DNA of 38,154 nucleotides from the NCBI GenBank assembly GCA_036274675.1, contig DASUFE010000033.1, forward strand, positions 1 to 38,154. The letters run 5' to 3'. Origin of the DNA: DASUFE01 sp036274675 (lineage in GTDB: Bacteria > Pseudomonadota > Gammaproteobacteria > HTCC5015). A program made the position numbers and the translations under genes. This document shows positions 1-8,604 of this stretch, in pieces. The notes under the pieces were generated by a model. The model saw only the letters and a list, made by a program, of their open reading frames with translations, ran no database searches and was not told the DNA's origin. Position 1 is the first letter of the stretch. Every line of letters begins with the position of its first letter.

Positions 1-57
1 GTTATCGACGATCCACTGATAGATGGCGCGTATAAGATAAGGTCGGCTGGAATTCAT
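1..57 (-). CDS. sspB: SspB, ClpXP adaptor (N-terminal 19 codons only)
   Basis: The minus strand opens with ATG at 57 and reads MNSSRPYLIRAIYQWIVDN before the window ends. This matches the start of SspB, whose family begins with a short leader then RPYLLRAxYEWLxDN. SspB delivers ssrA-tagged and other substrates to the ClpXP protease and is normally encoded just after sspA, as here (98-nt gap). An in-frame TAG lies two codons before the ATG, so the start cannot lie further upstream. No good Shine-Dalgarno is visible. The 3' part lies outside the window. Identification rests on 19 residues plus gene order. Confidence 0.8.
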   Translation of the reverse strand, partial: MNSSRPYLIRAIYQWIVDN

Positions 58-130
58 GAACTAAGAGTAGCCAATGCGGGAGGAATAGACAACGGCCGAC
101 CTCAAAATTCGAGGGTTCAACGGGGCTGCT

Positions 131-165
131 TTAAGGAAAAAAGCCGCGCGGGCTTTCAAGCCCGC
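131..165 (-). terminator. Hairpin with U-run at the sspA stop codon
   Basis: On the minus strand GCGGGCTT-GA-AAGCCCGC (165 to 148) forms an 8-bp stem that overlaps the TGA of sspA. GCGGC and then six T follow. It looks like an intrinsic terminator or attenuator between sspA and sspB. The 5-nt gap between stem and T-run makes it weaker than a canonical one. Confidence 0.45.
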
Positions 166-755
166 ATCTGTTTTTCGGCGTCGGAAAGGCTGGATTTGAA
201 AGAAGGGCGCGCGAACAGGCGTTCCGCGTATTTGAATACGGCCTTGGCCTGGGGAGGCAATTCGATGCCGTAATGGTTCAGCCGCCACAGCACGGGGGCG
301 ATGGTGCAGTCTACAATGGTGAATTCCTCGTACATGAAGTACGGCATTTTCTCGACGATGGGGCTGATGGAGAGCACGCTTTCGCGCAGATACTTGCGCG
401 CCTTCTGCCGGTCGGCCTCGTCGCCGTCCTCGATATCGGTCAGGAGCGTGTACCAGTCCTGCTCGACCCGGTACAGGGCGAGCCGGCAGCGGGCGCGCGA
501 CACGGGGTCCACCGGCAGCAGCGGCGGATGCGGAAAACGCTCGTCCAGGTATTCCATAATGACGCGCGAGTCGTAGAGGGTGAGCTCGCGGTCGACCAGG
601 GTCGGCATGATTTCATAGGGATTGAGGGCGAGCAGATCCTCGGGCTTGTTGCCCGGGTCCACGTCAAGCACTTCGACCGCGATATCCTTCTCGGCCAGCA
701 CGATGCGCGTACGATGGCTCAACGCGCTGGCCGGTTCTGAATAAAGCGTCATCAT
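156..755 (-). CDS. sspA: Stringent starvation protein A (GST-fold RNA polymerase-associated protein)
   Basis: A 199-aa protein with a thioredoxin-like N-terminal half (about 1-80, including NPYEIMPTLVDRELTLYDSRVIMEYLDERFPHP) and a helical GST C-terminal half. In the family SspA binds RNA polymerase and supports stationary-phase and acid-stress transcription; it lacks GST activity. The length is close to the usual value (about 210 aa). It lies 33 nt downstream of petC and is followed by sspB. The gene order petA-petB-petC-sspA-sspB is widely conserved in gammaproteobacteria, which supports the call. Two adjacent ATG codons (755 and 752) could start it; neither has a strong Shine-Dalgarno. Confidence 0.93.
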   Translation of the reverse strand: MMTLYSEPASALSHRTRIVLAEKDIAVEVLDVDPGNKPEDLLALNPYEIMPTLVDRELTLYDSRVIMEYLDERFPHPPLLPVDPVSRARCRLALYRVEQDWYTLLTDIEDGDEADRQKARKYLRESVLSISPIVEKMPYFMYEEFTIVDCTIAPVLWRLNHYGIELPPQAKAVFKYAERLFARPSFKSSLSDAEKQMRA

Positions 756-788
756 GGGCGGCGGCCGGCTGTCGGCGTTATACGGCGC

Positions 789-1544
789 TTATTTGACATC
801 GCGCCAGTATTCGTTCTTCAGCAGATAGGCGACGCCCGTCAGTATCAGCAGAAAGAACAGTACCCAGAAGCCCACCAGGTGACGCATCTGGCGCGCGGGT
901 TCCGCGGCGTAAGCAAGGAAATTGGTGATATCGAGCGCAACGCGGTCGAATTCAGCCGCGGTCATCGTGCCCGGCTCCGCCAGTTCCAGCTTCACCAGCA
1001 CCTTGTGCGAGTTGCCGTGCTGGTCCACCCGGTCCTCGTATACCGGTTTCTGCCAGCCCTGCAGTTCCCACAGCACGTGCGGCATCCCGACATTCGGGAA
1101 CATCACATTATTGACGCCCCACTGCTTGGTTTCGTCCAGGTAGAAGCCGCGCAGGTAGTTATAGACCCAGTCCGGGTTCCGCCAGCGGGTGACCAGTGTC
1201 AGGTCCGGCGGCAAAGTGCCGAAAGCCGTCTTGCCATACCAGTGGTCCATGGCGATCTTCATGGTGTCGCCGATCTTGGTGGGCGCGCCCTCGTCGTCAT
1301 GGGTGAAAATCAGGTTTTCCCGCACCAGTTCCTCGTTCAGGCCCAGATCCTCGGCCAGGCGGTTGTAGCGCAGGTGCTGCAAGGAATGACAGCCCATGCA
1401 GTAATTCACGAAATACTTCGCTCCGCGCTGCAGTGAAGCCTTGTCGGCCCGGTCGACCTTGGCCTTTTCCATGGGAAAGCCCGAATCCGAGGCAAGGCCG
1501 GCGGCCGGCAGCAATAAACCCAGAATCAGAAACAGTGTTTTCAT
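789..1544 (-). CDS. petC: Cytochrome c1 subunit of the bc1 complex
   Basis: A 251-aa protein. Residues 1-18 form a Sec signal peptide (MKTLFLILGLLLPAAGLA). The haem c site CMGCH is at residues 49-53, and the likely axial ligand Met154 lies in NVGMPHV. One C-terminal membrane anchor (about 220-242) ends in KNEYWRDVK. It passes electrons from the Rieske protein to soluble or membrane cytochrome c on the periplasmic face. The ATG at 1544 overlaps the petB stop as ATGA, which fixes the start even though the frame stays open further upstream. Last gene of petABC; sspA follows after 33 nt. Confidence 0.97.
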   Translation of the reverse strand: MKTLFLILGLLLPAAGLASDSGFPMEKAKVDRADKASLQRGAKYFVNYCMGCHSLQHLRYNRLAEDLGLNEELVRENLIFTHDDEGAPTKIGDTMKIAMDHWYGKTAFGTLPPDLTLVTRWRNPDWVYNYLRGFYLDETKQWGVNNVMFPNVGMPHVLWELQGWQKPVYEDRVDQHGNSHKVLVKLELAEPGTMTAAEFDRVALDITNFLAYAAEPARQMRHLVGFWVLFFLLILTGVAYLLKNEYWRDVK

Positions 1545-2785
1545 TTGTAGGTCACCCTGTCCGGTACGATTTTGTACTTTTCGTTCTTGCTGATGAAATA
1601 AAGGGCGATGAAGAAGCCGAAATAACCTACGGTATAAATCCGCGCCAGCAAGGGGCGTATCCCGTCGGCCGGCTTGGTGCCCAGATAGCCCAGGCCGATG
1701 AACGATATTACAAAGACAACCAGCAGCCACTTGTAGGCGGCGGAGCGATAACGGATGGATTTGACCGGATTGCGGTCGATCCAGGGCAGGAAGAACAGGA
1801 TCACGACCGCGACGCCCATCGCCAGCACACCCGGGAACTGGGACTGGAACATCGGCGGTATCGCACGCAGGATCGAGTAGAAAGGCGTGAAATACCACAG
1901 GGGCGCGATATGCTCCGGCGTCTTCAGATTATCCGCCGGAATGAAATTCGCGTGCTCGAGGAAGTAACCACCCATCTCCGGAATGAAGAATACGATCACC
2001 GCGAATACGAGCAGGAACACGGCGACGCCGAAAATATCCTTTACCGTGTAATACGGATGGAACGGGATGCCGTCCAGCGGGATGCCGCTCTTGCTCTTGG
2101 TTTTCTTGATCTCGATGCCATCGGGATTGTTGGAACCGACCTCGCGCAGCGCGACCAGGTGCGCGACCACCAGGCCCAGCAGGGCCAGCGGCAGCGCGAT
2201 CACGTGCAGGGCGAAGAAGCGGTTGAGCGTGATGTCAGACACCACGTAGTCTCCGCGGATCCAGACCGCCAGATCCTCGCCGATAAACGGCACTGAACCG
2301 AACAGGTTGATAATGACCTGCGCGCCCCAGTAGGACATCTGGCCCCAGGGCAGCAGGTAGCCGAAGAAAGCCTCGCCCATCAGAGTCAGATAGATCAGCA
2401 TGCCGAAAATCCACAGCAGCTCGCGCGGCTGCTTGAAGGAACCGTAGAGCAGGGCGCGGAACATGTGCAGATAAACCACGACGAAAAAGGCCGAAGCTCC
2501 GGTGGAGTGCAGATAGCGAATCAGCCAGCCCCACTCCACGTCGCGCATGATGTATTCGACGGAACCAAACGCCAGGTTCGCGTCCGGCTTGTAGTTCATG
2601 GTCAGGAAAATGCCGGTCAGAATCTGCAATACCAGCACCACCAGGGCCAGGGAACCGAAGAAATACCAGATGTTGAAGTTCTTCGGTGCATAGTAGTCGG
2701 TCATGGCTCCGCGCCAGACCTTGGTCAGAGGGAAGCGCTCGTCCAGCCAGTTGAGGGCGCAGGTCAGAATGCTCTGGTCTTTCAT
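1541..2785 (-). CDS. petB: Cytochrome b subunit of the bc1 complex
   Basis: A 414-aa polytopic membrane protein holding both b haems. The likely ligands are His93 and His107 (YLHSTGASAF and YLHMFRALL) and His194 and His209. It forms the quinol-oxidising Qo and quinone-reducing Qi sites. The Qo-site motif reads PLWY (295-298) in HIAPLWYFTPFY rather than the classical PEWY. Eight helices are expected for a full-length cytochrome b, and the length fits. The start at 2785 overlaps the petA TGA as ATGA, and petB itself ends in an ATGA overlap with petC, so the three genes are translationally coupled. An open upstream extension in this frame lies within petA and is not coding. Confidence 0.97.
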   Translation of the reverse strand: MKDQSILTCALNWLDERFPLTKVWRGAMTDYYAPKNFNIWYFFGSLALVVLVLQILTGIFLTMNYKPDANLAFGSVEYIMRDVEWGWLIRYLHSTGASAFFVVVYLHMFRALLYGSFKQPRELLWIFGMLIYLTLMGEAFFGYLLPWGQMSYWGAQVIINLFGSVPFIGEDLAVWIRGDYVVSDITLNRFFALHVIALPLALLGLVVAHLVALREVGSNNPDGIEIKKTKSKSGIPLDGIPFHPYYTVKDIFGVAVFLLVFAVIVFFIPEMGGYFLEHANFIPADNLKTPEHIAPLWYFTPFYSILRAIPPMFQSQFPGVLAMGVAVVILFFLPWIDRNPVKSIRYRSAAYKWLLVVFVISFIGLGYLGTKPADGIRPLLARIYTVGYFGFFIALYFISKNEKYKIVPDRVTYK

Positions 2786-3396
2786 GACGCGGCCTCCTGA
2801 TCTTCGCCAATCCGGATTACGGAATCGGACACATAGCGGTACGGCGGTATCCGCATATTGGTTGGCGCCGGCACGCCTTTGAAAACACGGCCGGCGAGGT
2901 CGAATTTGGAACCGTGGCAGGGGCAGAAAAAGCCGCCTTTCCATGCTTCGCCCAGATCCTGGGGCGCCACATCCGGCCTGAAAGTCGGCGAGCAGCCCAA
3001 ATGGGTGCAGACGCCGATCATGACCAGATATTCAGGCTTGATCGAACGGACGGCATTCTGTGCGTAATCAGGCTGATTCTTGGCCTTCTCGGAGGTGGGA
3101 TCTTCCAGCATGGGTTCGACTTCCTGCAGGGAAGCGAGCATTTCGGGCGTGCGGCGCACAATGAACACCGGCCGCTTGCGCCATTCGATGGTGACTTTCA
3201 TGCCGGGGGAAAGCTTGCTGATGTCGAACTCCACCGGAGCGCCTTCGGCCTTTGCTTTCTCGCTCGGCTGCAATGAAGACAGGAAGGGAACGCTGCTGAC
3301 GATCACGCCGGCGGCGCCCACCACACCCGCACCCGCCGTCAAAAACCGCCGCCGGTCCTGATCGACTTCGCCGGTCTCGATACTGCCCACTGACAT
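2782..3396 (-). CDS. petA: Rieske iron-sulfur subunit of the bc1 complex
   Basis: A 204-aa protein. A Tat-type N-terminus with RRRFL (15-19) precedes one membrane segment (about 20-40). The 2Fe-2S site is formed by CTHLGC (Cys130, His132) and CPCHGS (Cys158, His161); Cys135 and Cys160 form the expected disulfide. It carries electrons from quinol at the Qo site to cytochrome c1. GGGAG lies about 9 nt before the ATG at 3396. First gene of petABC, divergent from the DegS-like protease at 3833. Confidence 0.97.
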   Translation of the reverse strand: MSVGSIETGEVDQDRRRFLTAGAGVVGAAGVIVSSVPFLSSLQPSEKAKAEGAPVEFDISKLSPGMKVTIEWRKRPVFIVRRTPEMLASLQEVEPMLEDPTSEKAKNQPDYAQNAVRSIKPEYLVMIGVCTHLGCSPTFRPDVAPQDLGEAWKGGFFCPCHGSKFDLAGRVFKGVPAPTNMRIPPYRYVSDSVIRIGEDQEAAS

Positions 3397-3832
3397 TATT
3401 TGGTACTCCCGAAATGAATGCTTGAAAATACGGTTTTTTGCAGGAATCCGTTCACTATGCTCTCTATATTATTGCGCGAACCGATGCAGGCCCGAATTGT
3501 AACAAATCCGAATAAAAAATAGCCAGCGAGTCTGGGGATTTCGGGGCTTCAGCCCGGGAAGTGTCACTAGTCGGACAGCACTCTCCGCAGGAGCAACTGA
3601 ATACCCCGTATCACGAGTCGGACGGCGCTATATAAACCGATCAGTAACGGAATCTCTCAGCAGAGGCCTCTCAAACATCGCGGCGCCAGAGCGGGATCGT
3701 CGGTCACAACCCTGAACGCTGTAACGATTGCTCCCAAGCGCCGCCTATCGGCGCAGTTTTGTGACATAATCTGCCCCCGCCTACGACTGGAATGCTATAG
3801 AGTGCGCCCGTAAACGACACCCCTTAAGCCCG
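3397..3832. other. Divergent petA / protease intergenic region
   Basis: 436 bp without a convincing gene. It must hold the promoters of petA (minus) and the protease (plus). Two copies of a short dispersed repeat core lie at 3563-3579 and 3609-3626 (TCACtAGTCGGACaGC and TCACGAGTCGGACGGC). A GC hairpin, GCGCCG-cctat-CGGCGC, is at 3738-3754, followed by AGTTTT. A CATAAT at 3764-3769 could be a -10 box for the protease gene, but no good -35 is visible. Confidence 0.5.
3563..3626 (+). repeat. Two short copies of the TCACGAGTCGGACGGC repeat core
   Basis: The cores at 3563-3579 and 3609-3626 are in the same orientation, about 46 bp apart. They match the core of the longer repeats at 25288-25353, 37046-37111 and 37201-37245. 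They lack the GGGGGATG end of those copies, so they may be eroded or partial elements. Confidence 0.5.
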
Positions 3833-4975
<1,143 letters not shown>

Positions 4976-5118
4976 AAAACAAGAAGCTTTCGCAGAGCGC
5001 GCCGAAAACGCTAAATGAAAATGAGCTTAATACCGCTCGCGGGGGTTGAGTAATCAGCGGCCGACGGAATAAATCCAGACAACTCTCTCTGCGGACAATC
5101 TTTTTATTTTTACCTCAT

Positions 5119-5145
5119 GCGTTCTCAGCGAACTCTGCGAGAGAA
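5119..5145. repeat. Dispersed CTCTGCGAGAG repeat copy
   Basis: GCGTTCTCAGCGAACTCTGCGAGAG-type sequence. It resembles the copies at 15371-15405 and 25960-25978 and, in other orientations, those at 7126, 7635, 8605 and 8657. A weaker related stretch (TTTCGCAGAGCGCGCCGAAAACGC) lies at 4987-5010, just after the protease gene. Confidence 0.45.
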
Positions 5146-5155
5146 TATTTTTTCC

Positions 5156-5185
5156 AAAAAAAAACCGGGGCGGAGGCCGCCCCGG
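5156..5185 (-). terminator. Intrinsic terminator of the GH5 endoglucanase gene
   Basis: CCGGGGCGG-agg-CCGCCCCGG (5165-5185) is a perfect 9-bp GC stem with a 3-nt loop. On the minus strand nine T follow directly. It lies 37 nt downstream of the GH5 stop codon. A classical Rho-independent terminator. Confidence 0.9.
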
Positions 5186-5221
5186 AAATCTACAGAGTTC
5201 TAGAGAAAGACTTCGTTTAAC

Positions 5222-6631
5222 TTACCACCAGTACACCGCGGCATACGGGAAGCTGCCGGCGGTGCTGCTGAAGTGGTAGTAATCGCTCGAGCCCTTGGAC
5301 GGCAGAGCCGCGCCGGGCGTCGTAACCGCCGTACCAGAGCCGTTTACCGTGACCGAGATGGTGCGTCCGTCGAAGTTGGAAACACCCCAGCCGTTCACAG
5401 TCATCTGTGTCCTGAAGCAATAAGCGCCGGTGGTGTTGAAGTTGCCCGAATTGGTGGTGCCACTGGCTACCGTATTCGGGCAGCTGCCGCTGCCGCTCGT
5501 GCTGCTGCTCGAAGTACTGCTCGATGAAGAGCTGCTGCTCGAAGAGCTGGAGGAACTGCTCGACGAAGAGCTGCTGCTTGAAGAGCTGGAGCTGCTTGAA
5601 GAGCTGGAGCTGCTCGATGAGCTTGAGGAACTGGAGGAACTGGAGGAACTGCTCGTCGAAGAGCCGCTATAACTTCTCAAGCGGTTGCGCACCCAGGTAC
5701 CCGAAGTCGACAGCTGATCCGAGGTCCAGCCGCCGGTGGTGGGCACACCAGGCTTCAACGCCGCCGAGCTTTCGCTCTTCGCGCCCAGCGACCAGTTCAT
5801 CCAGCTGATGCCCTTGGAATCGAAGAAATCGATCCAGGTCTGCGAGTCTGACAAGCAGTTACCACCGCTGCCATCGGCCGCCGAAGTGCCCCATTCCGTC
5901 GAGAAGATCGCCGCGCCCTGCGCCATGGCGGTCGAAACCTTGTCGCGCAGATATTGGCCATGAGTACAGGCGTAGAAATGAATGGTGTACATTACGTTGC
6001 TTTGGTTGACCGGATTCGCGGCCGCCTGATCGACATCCTGGCTCCAGGTCGGGGTGCCCACGATTACCACGCTGTCCGGATCGATAGCGCGGATCACCGG
6101 GATCACTTCTTCCGCATAGGACTTCACCAGGGCCCAGGAAACATTGTTGGGCTCGTTGGCGATTTCATAGATCAGGTGCGGCTTGTTGCCGTATCTGGTC
6201 GCTATATCCTGGAAGAAGGATTTCGCCTGACTCTTGTACATGTTGGGGTCGTTGTCCGACAGGATATGCCAGTCCACGATCACATAAATGTCGGCCGCGA
6301 TCGCCGCATCGACGATTTCATACACCTTGCTCTTCACCGAAGAGTTGTCGATGTAGCCGCCTTCCTTGGTGTACATGGCGGCCCGTATCGCATTGATCTT
6401 CCAGTCGTCGCGCAGCCAGGTGATGCTGCTCTGGTTCATGTACGGCCCGCCTTCCGACCACTGCAGGCCGAATGAACTCATGCCGCGCAGTTGGACCGGA
6501 GCACCGGCCGCGTTAACCAATTTACCGCCCTGGACTTTCAATTGGCCGTTGCTGGAGACAAAACCGGCAAACGCATTGCCGGCTAACACCAGGCTGGCCA
6601 CGAAAGCCATTATTCTGAGTATCGTATTCAT
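5222..6631 (-). CDS. Secreted GH5 endoglucanase with poly-serine linker and C-terminal binding-type domain
   Basis: A 469-aa protein. Signal peptide 1-22 (cleavage after AFA). The GH5 catalytic domain (about 23-320) has acid/base Glu160 in YEIANEPN, His218/Tyr220 in HFYA and nucleophile Glu246 in FSTEWGTS. It should cut internal beta-1,4 bonds of cellulose outside the cell. A linker of about 60 residues, nearly all Ser (322-383), leads to an 86-residue C-terminal domain (384-469). That domain has a Cys pair and an aromatic-rich end (DYYHFSS..., AAVYWW) and is probably a carbohydrate-binding module; I do not recognise its family. AAGGAGG lies 6 nt before the ATG at 6631. Poly-Ser linkers are typical of marine and soil cellulolytic gammaproteobacteria such as Saccharophagus and Cellvibrio. 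Confidence 0.93.
   Translation of the reverse strand: MNTILRIMAFVASLVLAGNAFAGFVSSNGQLKVQGGKLVNAAGAPVQLRGMSSFGLQWSEGGPYMNQSSITWLRDDWKINAIRAAMYTKEGGYIDNSSVKSKVYEIVDAAIAADIYVIVDWHILSDNDPNMYKSQAKSFFQDIATRYGNKPHLIYEIANEPNNVSWALVKSYAEEVIPVIRAIDPDSVVIVGTPTWSQDVDQAAANPVNQSNVMYTIHFYACTHGQYLRDKVSTAMAQGAAIFSTEWGTSAADGSGGNCLSDSQTWIDFFDSKGISWMNWSLGAKSESSAALKPGVPTTGGWTSDQLSTSGTWVRNRLRSYSGSSTSSSSSSSSSSSSSSSSSSSSSSSSSSSSSSSSSSSSSSSSSSSSSSTSSSSTSGSGSCPNTVASGTTNSGNFNTTGAYCFRTQMTVNGWGVSNFDGRTISVTVNGSGTAVTTPGAALPSKGSSDYYHFSSTAGSFPYAAVYWW
5483..5668 (-). repeat. Poly-serine linker tract in the GH5 gene
   Basis: About 60 codons that are almost all Ser (AGC, TCG, AGT, TCT mixed) with a few Thr, so the DNA is a degenerate run of GAGCTGCTC/GAAGAGCTG-like units. 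It encodes a flexible linker between the catalytic and C-terminal domains. It is prone to length change by slippage. Confidence 0.9.
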
Positions 6632-7125
6632 TGCATTCCTCCTTAGAGGGCTTATTCAATAGGGACTACTGTGCAGGTATAAATGCATAATACCTGCCAA
6701 GTCCCATACCCCCTCTTAACACCAAAAAACAGGCTACAACCGCATGGCGGCTGGCAAAACCCCTCAGAAGAGCTGCTGAAATTTTGTCAGCTGTTGGAAA
6801 GCCGGCAACACGCAAATCCGTTAGCTTTTCCGCAAGCATGGAAGACCTGGAAAACAAGGATCTTTTTATAATTTTTCGGCTATAAGCCCGCGGCCGAAAT
6901 AAAAAATAAGAATTTGTGGAAAGCGTCTCGAAAAATTTTCGAAATCAAAATGCTTCGCAACATCTCCAGGCTTTGTATTTTTATTCGGCGCGAATTTCAG
7001 GCGGGAATTTATTCTTCTCTAAACGAGAGAATGAAAATAAGTCGGGCAAACACCAACCCGTTGTGATTAGAAAAGATTTCTCGCGGAGTGCGCTGGAAAA
7101 AAACCAAGACTAAAACAAGAAATGC
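6632..7125. other. Gene-free AT-rich region upstream of the GH5 gene
   Basis: About 490 bp without a supported gene; small open frames here have no Shine-Dalgarno or recognisable product. The GH5 ribosome site (AAGGAGG, about 6638-6644) and a large inverted repeat (6662-6705) lie at its left end. A small inverted repeat GCTGA-aattttg-TCAGC is near 6774-6790. The right part (about 6850-7100) is clearly richer in A and T than the surrounding genes. Confidence 0.5.
6662..6705 (-). promoter_or_regulatory. 44-bp imperfect inverted repeat in the GH5 leader
   Basis: GGGACT (6662-6667) pairs with AGTCCC (6700-6705), and inside it GCAGGTAT (6673-6680) pairs with ATACCTGC (6690-6697). It lies 31-74 bp before the GH5 start codon. 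It could be an operator for a cellulose-responsive regulator or an mRNA stem-loop in the 5' leader. The sequence does not decide between these. Confidence 0.5.
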
Positions 7126-7142
7126 CTCTCACGGAGGCGCGG
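7126..7142 (+). repeat. Left 17-bp inverted repeat of the orphan-gene unit
   Basis: CTCTCACGGAGGCGCGG. It matches the reverse complement of 7635-7651 at 16 of 17 positions, so the two face each other around the orphan gene. The repeat continues as AGAACACAGAGG, linking it to the dispersed CGCAGAG/CTCTGCG family. Confidence 0.7.
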
Positions 7143-7180
7143 AGAACACAGAGGAATGAATCAAAGCAGGCTGTAAATTC

Positions 7181-7630
7181 TTATAACTTTTCTATCCGCA
7201 ACCATACATCATAGGTCGTCAAATTTTTTTGGGTTTCTAAAAAAGTAATCTCATAACTGCCAAAGAAAATTTTCTGGCCCATTGAGAGATCCTTATATAT
7301 CTGAGGTTCTTTTCCCCTGGCACTGACCACGAGGTCGATTTCTGAATTTGAAAAATTTAAAACCGACGTAAGTGATAAAGTTAAATTTCCATCAAATAAC
7401 TCATAAGTACGTCCCGTTTGTATTAAGAATCTATTTTTATTGACCTCGATCTTGTCATCTTCTTTTTTATCCAAAAAACTTTTCGGCACAACAATGGGAT
7501 TTGTTGTCTTATTTTCTTCGGGGCCACTTGCTTCTTCAAAAAAACTAAATTGAATAACCAAAAGAATAATCCCAACAATTACCGGAATTACCAACAGCTC
7601 CACGAGTTTTAAATGAAATTTTTTAATCAC
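7181..7630 (-). CDS. Orphan single-pass membrane protein of unknown function
   Basis: A 149-aa protein not recognised by family. The N-terminus (MIKKFHLKLVE) leads into one strong membrane helix (about 12-30). A charged spacer and a probably extracytoplasmic beta-rich domain (about 60-149) follow. The gene starts with GTG at 7630; GGAGG about 10 nt upstream lies inside the flanking inverted repeat, so the repeat supplies the ribosome site. Codon use is visibly AT-richer than that of neighbouring genes (many AAA, TTT, AAT). With the 17-bp repeats on both sides this suggests an acquired gene. No transposase or integrase is present. Confidence 0.7.
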   Translation of the reverse strand: MIKKFHLKLVELLVIPVIVGIILLVIQFSFFEEASGPEENKTTNPIVVPKSFLDKKEDDKIEVNKNRFLIQTGRTYELFDGNLTLSLTSVLNFSNSEIDLVVSARGKEPQIYKDLSMGQKIFFGSYEITFLETQKNLTTYDVWLRIEKL

Positions 7631-7634
7631 ACCC

Positions 7635-7651
7635 CCGTGCCTCCGTGAGAG
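7635..7651 (-). repeat. Right 17-bp inverted repeat of the orphan-gene unit
   Basis: Plus-strand CCGTGCCTCCGTGAGAG; its complement CTCTCACGGAGGCACGG differs from the left copy at one position. It contains the GGAGG that precedes the GTG start of the orphan gene. No clear target-site duplication is visible outside the two repeats. Confidence 0.7.
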
Positions 7652-7659
7652 ATATATAT

Positions 7660-8163
7660 TTAAATCTTCTTCAGAAAATTTTCGAAGAGGATTTCTATTT
7701 CGGGCATTGCCTCGTGCAGGCGGTGGTCGCCCGAGAGCAGGTGCAGTTTCAATTTGTACCGGCGCGCGTAAGCCAGCACATAATCCACCGCCACCACGTC
7801 GTCCTCCCAGGCGTGTACCAGCTCGATCTGCGGCGCATGCGGCTTAATATCCGGCCGGCCGAAGTCCGGAATGCCGAGCGCGGGCGCCAGCAGGAACAGT
7901 CCGTCCGGGCGCAGCCGTTCGGATGCAGCGGCCGAGACATAGGCGCCGGCGCTGGAACCGGCCAGCACCAGTTCCCTTTTGCCGCGCTTGCATAATTCAA
8001 CCAGATGATCGGCGCGTGCATCGGGATCCTCGATGTGCCGGTAATCCGGGCTGTGAGTACGGAACCCGAGTCGCTCAGCAATAGCCCGCAGGCGTTGAAT
8101 CTTGATCCCGTCCGGCGCACCTTCCTGGCCGTGCGCGAAATATACTTCGGGTTGCATGCTCAT
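7660..8163 (-). CDS. Small YqiA-like alpha/beta hydrolase
   Basis: A 167-aa protein with an oxyanion-type start VYFAHGQEG (8-15), the nucleophile elbow GSSAG (69-73, Ser71), a candidate acid at Asp121 or Asp122 in AWEDDVV and a candidate base His147 or His150 in SGDHRLHE. This is a compact alpha/beta hydrolase fold, likely an esterase or thioesterase acting in the cytoplasm (no signal peptide). The ATG at 8163 overlaps the TGA of yciA as ATGA, so it is coupled to the acyl-CoA thioesterase. The substrate cannot be read from the sequence. Confidence 0.85.
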   Translation of the reverse strand: MSMQPEVYFAHGQEGAPDGIKIQRLRAIAERLGFRTHSPDYRHIEDPDARADHLVELCKRGKRELVLAGSSAGAYVSAAASERLRPDGLFLLAPALGIPDFGRPDIKPHAPQIELVHAWEDDVVAVDYVLAYARRYKLKLHLLSGDHRLHEAMPEIEILFENFLKKI

Positions 8164-8567
8164 TCCGGCTTTACCGGAACCGGCCGTCCGTTATCGTCGA
8201 TGGCGACATAGGTAAACATGGCCTGGGTGGTCATCAAGGGAACGCCTTTGAGACTCATGCGCTCGACCCAAACCTCGATCCGTATCTTCATGGACGTGCG
8301 GCCGATGGATTCCAGTTGCCCATAACAACTGACCAGGTCCCCTATGTTGACCGGATAAAGAAAGCTCATGCCGTCGACCGCCACCGTCACCACGCGCCGT
8401 CCCGCCGTTCGCATGGCGACCACCGAAGCGCCGAGATCCATCTGCGACATCACCCAGCCGCCGAAAATGTCACCGTTCAGATTCGCGTCGGCCGGCATGG
8501 CGACGACCCGGGAGACCAGTTCGCCCCGCGGCTGCTTCTGTACCTGTTTTTCTTTCGATGCCCCCAT
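8160..8567 (-). CDS. yciA: YciA-type acyl-CoA thioesterase
   Basis: A 135-aa single hotdog-fold protein. The signature MPADANLNGDIFGGWVMSQMD (24-44) matches YciA almost residue for residue, followed by VVTVAVDGMSFLYPVNIGDLVSCY. The family hydrolyses acyl-CoA thioesters in the cytoplasm with broad chain-length range. The length is standard. It is first in a two-gene unit with the overlapping alpha/beta hydrolase. The ribosome site is weak (GGCGG about 9 nt upstream). Confidence 0.93.
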   Translation of the reverse strand: MGASKEKQVQKQPRGELVSRVVAMPADANLNGDIFGGWVMSQMDLGASVVAMRTAGRRVVTVAVDGMSFLYPVNIGDLVSCYGQLESIGRTSMKIRIEVWVERMSLKGVPLMTTQAMFTYVAIDDNGRPVPVKPE

Positions 8568-8604
8568 AAAAATCCGCCTTTATATATCTGATTTAAGAAG
8601 ACCA

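Noticed and set aside
5430..5672. Glu/Leu-rich frame opposite the GH5 poly-Ser tract
   Set aside because: Low-complexity translation of the serine-codon repeat on the wrong strand.
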